Source: Ulva prolifera (Eukaryota > Chlorophyta > Ulvophyceae > Ulvales > Ulvaceae). Taken from it: a stretch of DNA of 64,000 nucleotides. This document shows, piece by piece, positions 34,668 through 47,745 of this stretch (position 1 is the first letter of the stretch; each line of letters begins with the position of its first letter). The notes beneath the pieces were generated by a model. It was not told the DNA's origin, did no database searches, and was given only the letters and a program-made list of their open reading frames with translations. Location of the stretch: NCBI GenBank assembly GCA_023078555.1, contig CM041201.1:1867713-1931712 (forward strand), in the 5' to 3' direction. Made by a program: the position numbers and the translations under genes.

Positions 34668-36609
34668 GGCTCCGCGGCGGCTGGGCTGAGGCCTCGTGTG
34701 CCCCGACACTCAGCCTTCATGTGGGGGAATGTGCATGCGGCCGACCGGGCAGATGTGCGTGCCTTGACGTCGAGTCTAGACATGCGCAACTCCAGCGGGG
34801 GGGGGGGGGGGGGGGCCTGCCGTGGTTGAGTCAGGGCTTGATGTTGATGGGGGTGCGGGGGAGACCATGGCGTGGACGCAGTGGGAGGGGGCTGGAGCTG
34901 ACGCAGAGAGGGGAAGGCAGAGCTTGTCATGGTCGCGTCGCTGAGAAGGCGATGCAGGTTTGGCGAGCGTGTGTCACGTTCACGTGCGCAGTGGCTTGCC
35001 AGTTGCTGCGTGGGTGCACATGGGCGTGCCAGGGCAGATGAGGTGTGTGGACAGAGTGGCATGGCTGCATCAGCAGTATGATGACATGTGGCTGGTGCAT
35101 CATGTAATCACATGTGTTCTCTGACATCACAGTGGCTGCGCGGGCGTGTTATGGAATTCCCGGTCACTGTGCATCTCTCACCAACAATTGTGTGCGTGTG
35201 TGTTGCCCTGGCGTTGCTACCAGCCTCTTCGACTGTGTCCTTGTATCACAACAGCAACTTTGTCCAGGGGGGCATGCAATGACTGCTGAAATTTCTGCCA
35301 AAAAGTGTACACCCAGTGACAACAACAGCATTACCTCATGTGTTCCCGACACTGCTCTGCACTTGCATGCTTGGACATTTCATGCGTTGTGGATAACATG
35401 ACGGACCGGTCTGCGAATATGCACTCGTTGCATGTGTATGCTCTTTCAACTGGATGCTACATGTGACCTCACGCCTCAGTCGATGTGGTCTACTGGAACG
35501 GATCACACTGGTGTACCTCGTTTACAAAGGTGGCTTTGTCCGTAGATTATAACAGACCTATTCCACATAATCAAGAACGTTGTTCACATGAGAAGACACG
35601 GACGGTGTGCCCTCTAGCTAGTGTCCCAATATGGACTGCTACAACATTCCATAACATTTCTCATAACAGGTGGAGTTGGAAGTAGTGGTGTAAGACCTGT
35701 CGCTCAACATTGCAGCCTACTGTTGATTGGCGGCTGGTCAAAACAGATATGTTGGGGAATGTAACCTTTATTCCTGGAAGAAAGTTGTCCCCGCATTGAT
35801 GATTACTGGCTAATGCAGGTCCACGATAGGCCATGTTCCCAGAATCAATCCAACAAGATGGTTGAATGTTACCAGCTGAGTTTTGGTTGCCGGAATCGTG
35901 TCAGTGTGACTATGCTACATTCATATGATTACACTGAGTTTGATTTCGCGCGCATGTGAGGCAGCGTAGCCGAGGCGGAAACACACAGGACGGCTGGACA
36001 TTTGTCGCAGTGGCAACGAATCCCTTGCCCAGTTCAGGGCACAGGATCATGAGGAGGAGATGGTCCTTAACATATCGGCAACATGTGTGACTATATACTG
36101 CAGTAGTCTCAGCATGTAATATTGATCTGTGTGACAGTGCTTGTTCATCCGGGCATCAACACACATATAAACACAGTACGTAGACACACTGTTGTGGAGT
36201 GGTGTGCCTACAACAAATATGCTAATTTATGATAATATTCAAGTATTGAACCTGGTGTATTGCAGAATACCCACTGTCACGCAGGTGTGTTCTCATCTTG
36301 GAGATGTGCTGCTTCTGAATATGTGGCTGGGTTTGGATATGTTGGGACACATGCCTGCTTGTACGTACAAGTGGTGTCAACTACATGCACACAGCAATAA
36401 GATTGCCACATACAGAGCTTGTGTCCAGGCCGTTCACAACGTTTTTCGGATCATGGTTAACATCCCTAAAAGTACACTCTCTGTTCCCCGTCCTGAAAAA
36501 TTGTGCCGCTGTGCACACATGCCAGCCATCCCCACCAACGCATAGGCCCCGTCAGCAGATGCTGTCGTCTGTCAAACGTTTCCTAGGACCAGGTACACTC
36601 GCTGCTGGT
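34668..36609. other. Convergent spacer between citrate synthase and chlP
   Basis: It contains a 21-base G run (34797-34817), a plus-strand TGTAA at 35103-35107 that could serve citrate synthase, and from about 35400 an AT-rich stretch without coding-like frames. Nothing else is recognised. Confidence 0.45.
34797..34817. repeat. Poly-G tract of about 21 bases
   Basis: An uninterrupted G run lies about 130 bases after the citrate synthase stop, inside the probable 3' UTR. Confidence 0.9.
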
Positions 36610-39401
36610 TTATACACTGACGCGCTCTGCATCAGGCTTGGAGCCGAAGGACATGTTCAAGCCCTTGCCCTGACGCAGCGCGTTGGAGCGCACGATGGAT
36701 CCCACAGTCTCGACCAGCAGCTTGACGTCGTCGAGAGGGTTGCCTGGCACGACAGTCTTGTACAGGTAAGAGTCGAACGTCATCTTCTGGACGTAGCCGG
36801 AGTCGCACATCTCCACGAATGCCTCGCGAGCGGGGTTGGAGCGGTAGAACACCTTCTGCAGGATGTCAAGCACCTTGTAAGTGGCCCAGTACTTGCGGTC
36901 CCACTTGTCCAAGTACTCCCTGAGTGCACCCTCACCAACCTGCAGCAGCGAGTCCAGACTTGGAACATACTTAAAAATGTTGCTGTACACAGGCTCGCAC
37001 AATGCATACGACACCACAGCAAACATAATGGTGTACTTGCACACTATTGAGCTTTCACAGGCTTGACTTCAGATATCTCTTTGAGATACAAACACAAAAT
37101 TCTCTGAAGCCATCACAGGTAGATCAGCTGTAGATGTTGTCTGGGAATCCGAACCATGACAGTCCCGTTCTGTGATTGCTTGACGATCGCCTCAGCTGCC
37201 ATGCGTCCAGACTTGGCAGCGAAGTAGATGCCCTCACCAGAGCACTTGGTCACGTAACCAGCAGCATCACCGACGAGCCCGACGCGGCCCTCCACACGCT
37301 TGGGGCGAGGGTGCTCGGGGATGGGGTGAGCCTCCACACGGATGATCTTGCCCTCACGTGTCTTGGCCTCTGACCGATCCCGGGTTGCCTACAAAATTGT
37401 TCACATCTACATCTGCAGTTCACTTAGGCACCTGGCCAGTAGCATGGCGCGTGAGGACCCGAAGAAGCATGGTGCAACAAATGATCCAGCACAACAGACC
37501 AGTGAGTGACGTCTTCAACAACATGATTTAGCCACAGCTGCACAGTCCATTGACCTCAGCAAATCCTCATACCTGCTGGTACTGCTTGATGGCGGTCTTG
37601 TTGACGACTGTGCCAGTGCCGACAGCAACGTGGTCGTACTTCGGGAACACCCAGCCATAGAAGTCTGGTGAGACATCGTCACCGACATACATCTCTGCGA
37701 GGTCCTTGTAGTACTCCATGTCCTCGTCGCAGATCTTGATGCGCTCTTGGAAAGCGATGGCGTAGTCGTAGTCGCCGGCGCCGATGTTCTTGGCGACCTT
37801 GCTGTTGGCGCCATCAGCACCGATGACCATGTCGACCTCCATGGTCTTGGCCTCACCCTTCTGCAGAAGGTGTCGACATACATAAGTTTAGAAGGAAGAT
37901 AGGGATCATGATGGCCCGGGAGCTTGACGACAACAGAAAAGAGTTTGACCTTCATCTGTCCTTGCTAATATGCACTCAGCGCTTCATCGTCACTGTACAC
38001 CATACAACTAGGCCACAAAGCAGTAAATGCAGCTACAACAGGGTCACATGCTGCAGTTACAATGCTTCTTGTCCCATGGTGAGCCCACCCGAAGCATTCA
38101 GGAAGGATGCCTTGGAACATCACAGCTGTCACAAAGCAGGCATGTGGGGTGATGGTCAGACGCAAGCCACAATGGCAAGTGTGGTGGCTTTGTGTTCTGG
38201 ATATCGTACCTTGGAACCATCATAGTCATTGTACTTGATGGTGATAGGGCCATCCGGGCCACCCTCTTGGTTCAGTCCCATGAACAGGCCGTTGATGGCT
38301 GTTGCACCCCTCTCGATGGCGCGCTTGCGCAGGTAATCATCGAAGACCTCGCGACGGCACATGCCGATGTACTCACGCTCAGATAGCGTCTTGCCGACAT
38401 CGACCTCGCGGTTGGAGGGTGAGATCATCTTCATCTTGGTAACCTTACGGTCAATGATCTCGGATGGCAGATCGAACTCCTCGATCATGCACAGAGGGAT
38501 GGCACCACCGCAAGGCTGCACAGCGGGAGATTCGTTTCAGTGCAGTTCCATACAGATTATGGTGATGAGATCGGGCATGGCGCAGTGAAATCAAGGCGTC
38601 GTATCCTGTGACCCGGAAAATGTCGCAGGGCGGAAATGCTTGATAGTCAACGTGTTATACATAACATTCTCAAGATAAAAGATCTGGCGAAGTTCGCAGC
38701 GCCGACGTGCTCAGTGGGGCACGTGTAGGCTAGATGTTCCGGTTGTATGCACCCTCGGCGACCAGGAGTCCACGTCGTGAAAACGACACGCGACATATCA
38801 GGCAAGAGAGACGACCGTAGTGAAATAATACACATCAGTAGGTTGACCTTGACACGTGTGAACGCGAGACTAGACCCTGTTCATGTTGCAAAGAGATAGT
38901 GCCGGCACTTCGTCATTCGCAACTCGGATCTGGATACAATGGCAGGCAGGACGCCAACAAAACATACAGTTATCAGCAATATAAGTGAATTTTGAGAGCT
39001 TGGCTTACATCGTGACAATTCAAGGCCGTGCGCAGTCGAGGGGCCCAAACGCAGCAGATGCTACAACCGGGGGACTGTCGCACCTTGCAGTTATCCATCT
39101 TGCGCTCGATGAATACGGTCTCAACGCCACCTTCTGAGAGGGTCTCAGCAGTGCATGCGCCCGCAGGCCCACCGCCGATGACTGCAACTCGCAGCTTGCG
39201 GTCGAGCTTCTGACCGTCACGGATGCCGGCCTGCACCTTCACAGCCTCGCCGCGCGCAGACGTAGCAGCACGCTGAGGTGCTGCAACATGCGCAGTCGAG
39301 AACGTCTTGCGGGCTGCAACACGGGCACCGCCAACTCGGGGTGCAGGGGCGCGGCCTGCAACAGTGCGCTGGGCGCAGGCGTTCATGGTTGTGCGGGCCA
39401 T
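36610..39401 (-). CDS. chlP: Geranylgeranyl diphosphate/chlorophyll reductase, chloroplast
   Basis: Five exons, phase-consistent, give 491 residues: 39401-39084, 38515-38210, 37860-37573, 37388-37155, 36939-36610. The start at 39401 gives a plastid transit peptide rich in Ala, Arg, Thr and Ser (MARTTMNACAQRTVAGRAPA) to about residue 55; an in-frame ATG at 39446 would add 15 atypical residues. The FAD-binding GGGPAG is at 76-81, PCGGAIPLCMIEEFDLP follows the first splice, and GDAAGYVTKCSGEGI is at 344-358. The family blocks DVSPDFYGWVFPK and REAFVEMCDSGYVQKMTFD are also intact. The enzyme uses NADPH to reduce three double bonds of the geranylgeranyl chain, supplying phytyl groups for chlorophyll and tocopherol. 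Donors include GTACGA and GTATGA. Length and order match plant and cyanobacterial ChlP throughout. Confidence 0.96.
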
Positions 39402-41542
39402 GTTGTCTGTTTTCTCAACTGTATCGGAGAGGAATATGAAGGGCAACTATTACACTACTACTCTGGCACGTGTATTTACAGCGTCGGATGCAGGTACGAT
39501 GCGCTCAGACGGCAGGAGATTGCGCAACATGAGAATCTGGTCGACATAAGGGGAGTTAGATACGGGCCACGACGTGGCCCGCCACCGGCTCCTGACCCAA
39601 TGCGCATTGGAATGACCCGCCCAAGACAGAAAGGCACGAACAATCTACTATGGGTGTAAACGGCAGCACATTGCTGCTTCACTCAGCCTTTGATGCGTAC
39701 TCTCTCTGCGTCATGTTCTGCCTGTGAAAAGGCTTTTCGCACCGGCTAACGCGATCTGGACCATCACGCTTGTGTTGCCAGTGTCAATGCAGGAAGAACT
39801 GGTGGCAGATACAGAACCATCAGAATAGTATGCTGCAAGGTCAGGCGTGCAAACTGGGCTGGTGCGCTGGACGTGCGGCGTTGTCGGCTCAGCGTTTGAT
39901 GGAGCCAGAGCATCCCGCGATACTGGCCCACTGATCTGCCAACGCTCAGTGGCTAAACCCAGCATCAATACTTTGACTGAATTCGGGTACACGTGCTTGC
40001 CTGCGATCCTCAGAACATGGCTTACAAGCGTTCCTCAATCTCATGCAAATGCTATCAGACAGGCATCGACACAAATGGCATGTTTTGTGGAGCCGTCACA
40101 ACGCAGTACTTACCCCTTTGAATGTATAGGGAAGAAAAAATTCCAGCACATCGCTGATGATGCACTGTGATGCCTGTGGCTGGAGTGTGCAGCAGCTTGA
40201 TGCTCCGAAGCTCGAGATGTCTATAGCTAAAAGCTGAAAAAGCCCATGTGACACCGTGCATGTACCTTCTATACACCTGAATTGTCACGCCCAGTTGCAC
40301 CTAGCCAGTTGGCCATCTCGTATTGAAGGATGTTGCATGAGCGGCGGACCTCTTGCTAGCCCCTCTCTCCATTCTGCACGTGTATTTATGTGTAAAGCCA
40401 TGCCCAATGCATGTCCCGATACATAGCCCTACCCATAGGGACATTGTCAACTCCTGTGACCGAAGCAGGCATCTAGGCTACTTACTGCATATGCAGGGGC
40501 ATGATGTCATCATCCACCCCATTGAAGCATCTCAGTGCACTGCAGATGCCTGCTGCAGACACTGGGTAACATTATCACCCTTTCCTCCTTCGAGGTGCAC
40601 ATCAAATGCAGGTGACCCAGATTGGGCCGCATACAGCTTCACTAACATGTGATCGAGCTTACAAATCAGTTGTCTGGCATGGCCAAATCAACCAGGCCAT
40701 CACCCACTTCCTGCAATCGAAAACAGCATTGCACCCATCTGACTCGAGTCTTCAGCCAGGCGACCAGAAAAACCAAAGCTTAGGGACCGCCTAGACACCA
40801 CATGCTAGCTTCCATCTTATCTGACATACCATCTGTGGCCTGGGCTGCAAACATTGACCTGCAGCATCTGCCAGATGCGGCATCACACGCGCACGCACCT
40901 CACCACCGAGATCCGCGATCCTTCACACAAACAACTACTACATTTCCATCTATGCCTAAACCTTCTGCAACAATAAGAATATCAATATTGCGTGAAACAT
41001 GTGCAACGCCACTGCGTCTGTTCTATGGCGCCACAGGGCGAGCCCCGGGGACTGCGCCCAGCCTGTCGTGACACCGCTGGAGTAACTAGCTCACACGTCA
41101 TCGCTATCCCTGGCTTTTGTGAAGCGGCCAAGCGCTGCAGGACACACCGCGGCGTGGTGCAGGTACAGGTGGTTGCGCACGTCCAGAACATACAACCGTG
41201 CTGTCCCCGGCCGGGCTGATACCTCCCCAGACTCACTGCATGCAGCCACAGCGCCGCAGCCGGCCCTGCAGATGCCCCCACGATCCCCCGGGGAGCGCGC
41301 CCGGTGACACTGCCACGGCGCGGCGCCACCTGTCACCTTGAGGCATGGCGTCCGCCCAGCGCACCTCCAGCCACCTTGCGGCCGCCCTTGCTCTCACCAG
41401 ACAGCACGTGGCCACAGCACCCGTACCGGCTGAACACGCCAGCCAGCGCCCCTTCTGCCCAGCAACACCCTCTGTCTGCTGCGGTGCACGAGACACGCGC
41501 GCCGCGCGGCCCCTGCATCGCCGGTGCACTCTGGCGAAAGCG
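39402..41542. other. Spacer between chlP and the mitochondrial carrier gene
   Basis: This should hold the chlP promoter and the carrier's 3' UTR. Composition is near balanced, with no coding-like frame. A fragment resembling the dispersed repeat (GGACATTGTCAACTCCTG) lies at 40439-40456, too short to call a copy. Confidence 0.4.
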
Positions 41543-44500
41543 TCACGCGCCGCACTTGGCGGCCGCGGGCGGCAGGCACCGCACCTCCTGCTGCGCGGCG
41601 CGCAACTCGAGCGCCTCCTCGGCGCGCGTGTACTGCGCCCGCACGAGCTCGTACGTGCCAAAGGACACGATGGCCATCGGCACGACGCGGAGGGAGGTGG
41701 CGCCGAGGCCGCGGAACAGCGCGCCCACGCCACCCTCCGCAAGCACGCCCCGGAGGGCCTCAGTTGGGCTCACCGCAGTCAGCGACACCTGCAGCACATG
41801 CGCACCGAGCTGAAGCATGCATGCGTGCGAGGTGCCTCATCAAGTGTGTGTGAAAAATGCACGTGGCCAGGGTTGGAGGAGTCCTGATGCGCTATCGTGG
41901 CGCACGGCCGGTGACTGGTGCTGGGAGTGAATGAGGAAGTCGTGTCGATATTTCGCAAACATGCATGCACAGGATTTGCGGCTGTCAACAAGCGCCCGTT
42001 CCCGTCATCAATATATCAGCCAAATTGGATTGATTTTCACCGCAGGGATCCTGCACCGGTGGCCGGGCATTCGGGCTGCGGCTGTTGCACCAACACGGGC
42101 GGGGACTGGACCTGCATTCGGCGCGAGACGGTCTCGAGGGGGTAGGCGACGACCTGACCGGTGAAGGCGGCGGCGACGCCGGCGGCGAGGCTCGGCAGCA
42201 CGCCGGCCTCGGCGCCGCCGCTGTACGTGACGTAGGCGCGCTTGAGCAGGTCGAACAGGCCGTACGTGATGGCCGCCTCCGGCAGGATCGCCGCAACGCT
42301 CGGCAGCACCCCCCTGCAGTGAAGCGCGGCCGTTGCTGCGTGTGCCTGTGGCGTGGCCATGGTGCGTATGTCTTGCAGGGGGGCTGAAAGGCAGGTGGCG
42401 ATGCATGCGATTTGCGGCGCACCTGGGCGGGTGCAGTACCGCATGCTGCCGGAAGGGGCGTGAGGGTGCGTTGCGAGTGCGGCAGGCCGGCATGAGCCTA
42501 TCAGCACATTGCGGATGCAGACCTGGGTGTTTCGGCTAGCACGCATGAGCCATCACCACGGCCCCATCGCCAGACATATCACAGCCGGCCCGGCGATGCC
42601 GCCAGCGTGCCCATGCATGTAACTGAATGCTGCACATGCAGGAGTACATCAGCGGCGTGCAGGCTTGCGAGGGGGGCGGGCACACCTGTAGAGCGCCGCT
42701 GCCCCCTCCTGTCGCACGATCACGCGGAACGTGTGGCCCATGCCCTGATACACCCCCGCCACGTCCGCCGACAGCCGCGTCCTCACGACCTCCAGCGGAT
42801 AGAGCACCGTGCTCGACACGGCGCCCGCAAGCCCCGCCGCCATCAGCGTTTCGAGCGTGCCGAGTTCCTTCGCGCTGCGAGGCCGAGGCGCAGCCGCGGC
42901 GGCGCCGCCGGCGCCCGCAGACGCGCCGCCGCGCAGGCCCCCCCGCGGCGCGCCCACGCCGCCGACGGAGCGCGCGCTGATCGCGTCTTTGAGGGCATCG
43001 AAGGCGAAGAAGTCAAGAGCCTTCTGCGGAGCGGAGCGGGCGACGTTGGCGCCGTTACCACGGAACAGAGCGCGCCAGCCCTGCACTCATGCACGCCCCT
43101 TGCAGCTGGGCGAACAGGCCCTCCAGAACGTGCATTTGCTGCCGTGCCCCGCCTGGTCCACGAACATCTGGGCTACGAACATCTGGTCTACGAACATCTG
43201 GGCGAACGGGCCCTCCAGAACGTGCATTTGCTGCCGTGCCCCGCCTGGCCCCCTGAGCAGCTTCAAGCATGCAGCAGACCTCGTCTGCAGTGGTGTCATC
43301 TCGGCCAAGATATCAGGGCGCCAGTGCTCCAGAACGACAGCTGCTGCAGCCTGGTCATGCCGCAGCTGTTGCATTGGAAGCCACAAGCCACAGCCCTGCT
43401 GCCCCTGAACCAATCCACTGCACAGCCTCACATTCACTGCAGACAATGCACCAAGCGCCCCCAGGCGTACGCACTACACACGGTGGAGGCGCGCCTTCTT
43501 CTGCATGATGCGGACGCCGGCCGCCCACAGCTGCCTGGCGCCGAGCCGGCTGCTGCGGCCTCCGGCGACCGCCGCCGCTGGCAGGTGTGGCGTGAGGGAG
43601 CCGGTCATCGCCATGATGCGCAGCGTCTCCAGCGGAGCCGTGACGGTGCGGGACGTCGCGCCGGCGAGGCCGCCGGCCACGAGGTGGCCCCAGGGGCTCG
43701 CGTTGGCCTTGCGCTGAGGGTCTGGGTACGACACCGGCACGCCGACGTCGCAGCAGGAGGGGTGGCTCGCCCGCACCCAGTAGTCGACGAGCATCTTGTC
43801 CTGCACGCCACTGCAGGCTCACCGTGTGGCCCCGCTTTGATGCAGCACACACCGGGCCATGGCCATCGTGAGGTCCCAGCATCAGCAAGCGCGGGTTTTT
43901 TTCCTGGCCTGGCGCTGCTCTCGTGAGCTATCGTCAGGCAGCGGATGTGCTTCCAAAATGCCACGACACGAGAATCACAGCTGCAGGTCTGCAGTTCAAC
44001 AGCTCCAGCAGCTGATGGAAATGCAGCCCAAACAGCGGGACCGGCACCGGCTGCGGAGCCTCTGCACGCCGCTGCGTTCATGTTGGGGCTGGAGGAAGTG
44101 CTCACGGCCTTATGTAGTTCAAAAAATTTCATAACTATGTTCAACTGACGATTGCTCGATTTTGTTCCTGTCTGAGCGCCAGCAAGTGGGACCGGCGCAC
44201 CTGCGGGAGGAGGAGGAAGAACTTGCGGAAGGCGCAGAAGTCGATCGAGTCGGACGCGCCTATGAACGCCGGCGCGGCTGCGGCAGTGCACTCGGCGGAG
44301 GGGCGGTAGGAGCAGCGGCTGTTGGGGCAGATCACCCTCAAATGAGCCAGCCCAGCCACCATCTCTGCCTTCGTGAGCTTGCCGTCTCGGTCTGCACCAC
44401 GTCCCGGCCAGTTGGCTGGGGCCTGATGATGCAGCCACAGGTACATATGAGCCATGCTCACAGAACATAAGCAGGGGGTAGGAGCAGGCTAGGAGAGTGT

Positions 44501-45816
44501 AGTGGTGAGATGGCAACGAAATGTTTTGTTGAGTGTTCTTGTAAATGAGGCAAGCCTATGGACTGTGGCATGGTCAGGTTTTCGGTGGACGTGTGTGTGT
44601 GGCACCACACGCACATGTCCTGCATGGAGGCAAAGTCACTGCGAGAGGCTGTGGGCTGTGGCATGCTTATATATGGTACAACTGTACAGGTGTGGGTCCG
44701 AGACACATTCCTGGTACCAGCACCAAGACAGAGCAATGGCCAGAATTAACATGTCATTTGGTGGATGCATGCATGCATGTATGAGGATGTCCCTGTATCC
44801 ACTGCTTGCTCATTGTGGACCAAAGCGATCAAAGTGGGTTATTCCCTGATCACATGGAAACTCAAATGCTGTGGCAACTCAAAGCACAATGCGCCAGCCG
44901 CAATCATTCTGTTTGTCGGAATGATTGTGGCCTGCAGCTGCTCATGAACTCTTCATGATTGAGCATACTGTAGTCACAGCCGCTTCTACACCTTTGTCAC
45001 CTGTTCAATGCAGCAGCGGAGGTAGACGAGTATTGAAGGATGGCGATGGGCTTCGTGTGTGGGATTCTGGTGTTGCTCCATGCCCAAATTCGCTGTAAAT
45101 GAGCATCACATGAAGGAAGCTTAGCCTGAGGCTAGTAGGAAGAAAGCGACATACTTGCATCGAGCTTATCGAATATACGTTTCAGAGCTGTCTCTCTTGC
45201 GGTGACATATCTGTGGAACACCTCATAAGGGACTGCAGCGGATGCTGGTTCTCCAAACCTGGAGTAAGACGAGAGGTTTGCAAAGAATGGCTTCACGTAA
45301 TCGACTGGCAAGCCGTTGGCTTGGGCAAAGCTCTTCACATCTGACTCGGTCATGATCTCCCGGCCAGCGCTGATGTGGTTGAAAAGGCGCTTCGTGCATT
45401 CTGCTTGCCTGCAAGCAACCCTCGACACCTCGTCAGAGCGACATAACGTTGGCAGGATATGCAGTGACGAAGCTGTTGCCGATGTACATTGTACGAGGTA
45501 CATGTCTTTGTGTGGACGGCTAGAGTTCAAACGATCATGCAGGACGTCCACACATGGAGTGATGCATGATTGAGAGTGCGCATTCATGCGTGACGCGATT
45601 GACCGTAGATGCGAGCACACACCTATAGCGTTCATGATCTGAACTCTCAGATATAGATGCGAGTGAGATTGCCCCCGGCTCAGGCCGTTTTCGCCCCTCC
45701 AATTGAAAGCGAGGCAACGCAACATCCCGAGACCAGGTCGCCGATGGACGTAAACGAGCCCAGGATCGGGATCCAAGAGGAGCGCCTTCTAAGGTATCAA
45801 AGTGTATAGCAGTCAT
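41543..45816 (-). CDS. Ca2+-regulated mitochondrial carrier, ATP-Mg/Pi (APC/SCaMC) type
   Basis: Seven exons in phase give about 607 residues: 45816-45623, 45408-45155, 44391-44201, 43800-43480, 43080-42686, 42313-42091, 41788-41543. The N-terminal half is an EF-hand region; one canonical loop, DANRDGKLTKAE, is formed across the exon 2/3 junction, and the others look degenerate. Three carrier repeats follow, each with a P-x-E signature: PLETLRI, PLEVVRTR and PLETVSRR (Ser in place of the last basic residue). LFRGNGANVARSAP and YRGVLPSVAAILPEAA are typical matrix-side motifs. A Gly/Ala-rich insert lies between repeats 1 and 2. Relatives exchange adenine nucleotides for phosphate across the inner membrane when Ca2+ rises. 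Uncertain points are the start (45843 is also possible) and the donors of exons 4 and 6. Confidence 0.88.
43108..43248. repeat. 49-base direct repeat flanking a 14-base triplet, carrier intron
   Basis: A 49-base unit (GGGCGAACAGGCCCTCCAGA onward) occurs at 43108-43156 and again, with one or two differences, at 43200-43248. Between them CTACGAACATCTGG-like units occur three times. The block is in the intron between exons 4 and 5 of the carrier gene and is not coding. Confidence 0.85.
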
Positions 45817-45843
45817 CACATGGCAGCCAAAGCCACCACACAC

Positions 45844-47745
45844 TTACAGCGAGCGGCACTGGAGCTGACGTTATTTCTTGCACCTGTTTCACATGTACCA
45901 ACACAGCAGATGGAACGACATCATAGGTCACTGGACGTGTGGTGTGACCAATCAATGCGAAAGACCTGTGAGGTATCTGCGGCTGCTGCATTCTTATGGT
46001 CGTTGACGGAGTGCTTTGCACTCACGCCACCACAGCGGACGGGTCTATGAGGTGCATTAGCAGATGCTGCTGCGAACTGCGCAATAAATCACCTTCCCAT
46101 GTGGCATGGTCTCATCTTGCTAGCAAATGCCCGTTGGATTTGGTCGATCAAATGTGCGCAGTCGTTTCGCATGTACGGCAGATTGGGAGTCTCTCCATGT
46201 CGCTTCTTGTTTAGCCGTTGATCTCTGCACCATACATTATCTGTGATCGCATGTTGTTCCCCAGAAGGTCAAGTTCACGTTAAGAATACTACTCTGCTGT
46301 GTTACTGTCGCGCACGTCTTGACAGCCAACGTCAGTCTGGAGTGCTGGACCCTGCAGACTATCGGCATACGTGGTCCCGTAAATTCGGAGTTGTCAATGT
46401 CCTCTTCAGGATACGGCTCAGTACATTCAGATATACTTTAGCTAACAAACGGATTGCCAAGCAGAAATCTGGTGTCCAGGCTTCGAGTCTGCGCAGAGAG
46501 CTTGATGAACAAAGGGCTCAGACCGCAGGGGCACAGCGGAGTTTTGCAGTAAATGTCTCGGAGCAGTACTCCTCTCGGGCTTCCTGCTATTTCCTAGTTG
46601 CTGTAGCTATGCTATCATTTGAGCACGCCACTCTATGCCACTTCAACAAGCCAGTCCTTCGTGAACCCCCTCCAGGATGCTGTCTTCAAGGCTGTCTTGT
46701 TGCATATCCCATATGCATGGTCTGCATCCAAAGAACATATACACAGTGTTGAGCATAGCACCCCGGGCCACTGTCAGCCATGCCTGCCGGTCTTGTTCAA
46801 GGAACTGCCGATGCGTCGTGTTCGCGACCTCGGCGGACAGTGTTCATTAGCGCGTTTGGTGTTGGTTGCTTGACTCAGGTAGTCGTCTGATGAGGCCCTT
46901 CGGCAAGCCCGAAACATGTTATGCCGGTCCGTGATGTTCATGTAATACAGCATCAACCAGTGAACTTTCTACCTCAGTTCGTACATTAGCGCGTGTGCCT
47001 GGTGGAGGTGCAATAGGAACGAGGCATCCAGCACTGTTGACCTCCACTGTGAACCGTTGTGACCCATGTTGACCGCGCTGAACAGAGCACGGACAGCGGA
47101 GACAGTGTGCTGTCACCTCAAGCAGCCTTGCGTGGGCTTGGGGCCTGAGCATGCCCTGCACAGTCTCGCGTCTCGCTCGCTGGAAGCTGGCTGTGCAGTG
47201 GTGTGTTCTTGGTTCGCATGTTGTGTGTTTTATAAGGACCACCTCGGAGAGGCAGGCAGCACCGCAGGTACCGCGGTATATGCAACCCATTACAGCAGCG
47301 CTGCGCTCAAAACATAGATACATCTGAAGTCAAAGTAGCCACTCCACAGCCAAGCAGCAATGCGCTGCTTGCCACTATCACAAGGTGCTTTCATGGATGC
47401 GTATATTCAGGAAACTCCCATTGGTGCGTGTGAGATACACCCCTGCAATAACGGACACAATGTTATGGCTTTTCTAGGTCTATCTGGGTGAAATGACATG
47501 CACCATCCTCCGGTGCCCTGCCCCCGTAACCCTGTCGCAGCTGTGAGGCGACGCGCTCCGTCACGGCTTCATCTTATTTTAATCAGCTGACAGCTCATGT
47601 CGACATCCGACCACGACTCTTGCATGCACTCTTTGACATTAGATGACGTGTACGCGAATCATTACGCCTTGAATCCCGCAACCTTCCCGCATGCCCGTCG
47701 GCAATTGTTAATTCGGCTCAATCCTCAGCAAAGAAGCAAGCGAGG
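45844..47745. other. Spacer upstream of the carrier gene
   Basis: It includes a minus-strand copy of the dispersed repeat (46363-46446). A 169-residue open frame at 46243-46752 runs through that repeat and is not supported as a gene. Nothing else is seen. Confidence 0.4.
46363..46446 (-). repeat. Dispersed short repeat, copy 2 (intergenic)
   Basis: Read on the minus strand, the copy contains TACTGAGCCGTATCCTG, GGACATTGACAACTCCG and ACGGGACCACGTATGCCG in the same order and spacing as the other copies. It is the only copy here in reverse orientation and the only one clearly outside a gene. Confidence 0.75.

Noticed and set aside
46243-46752. 169-residue plus-strand open frame
   Set aside because: It runs through a reverse copy of the dispersed repeat, and the recurring NVLFRIRLST-like peptide comes from that repeat rather than a gene.
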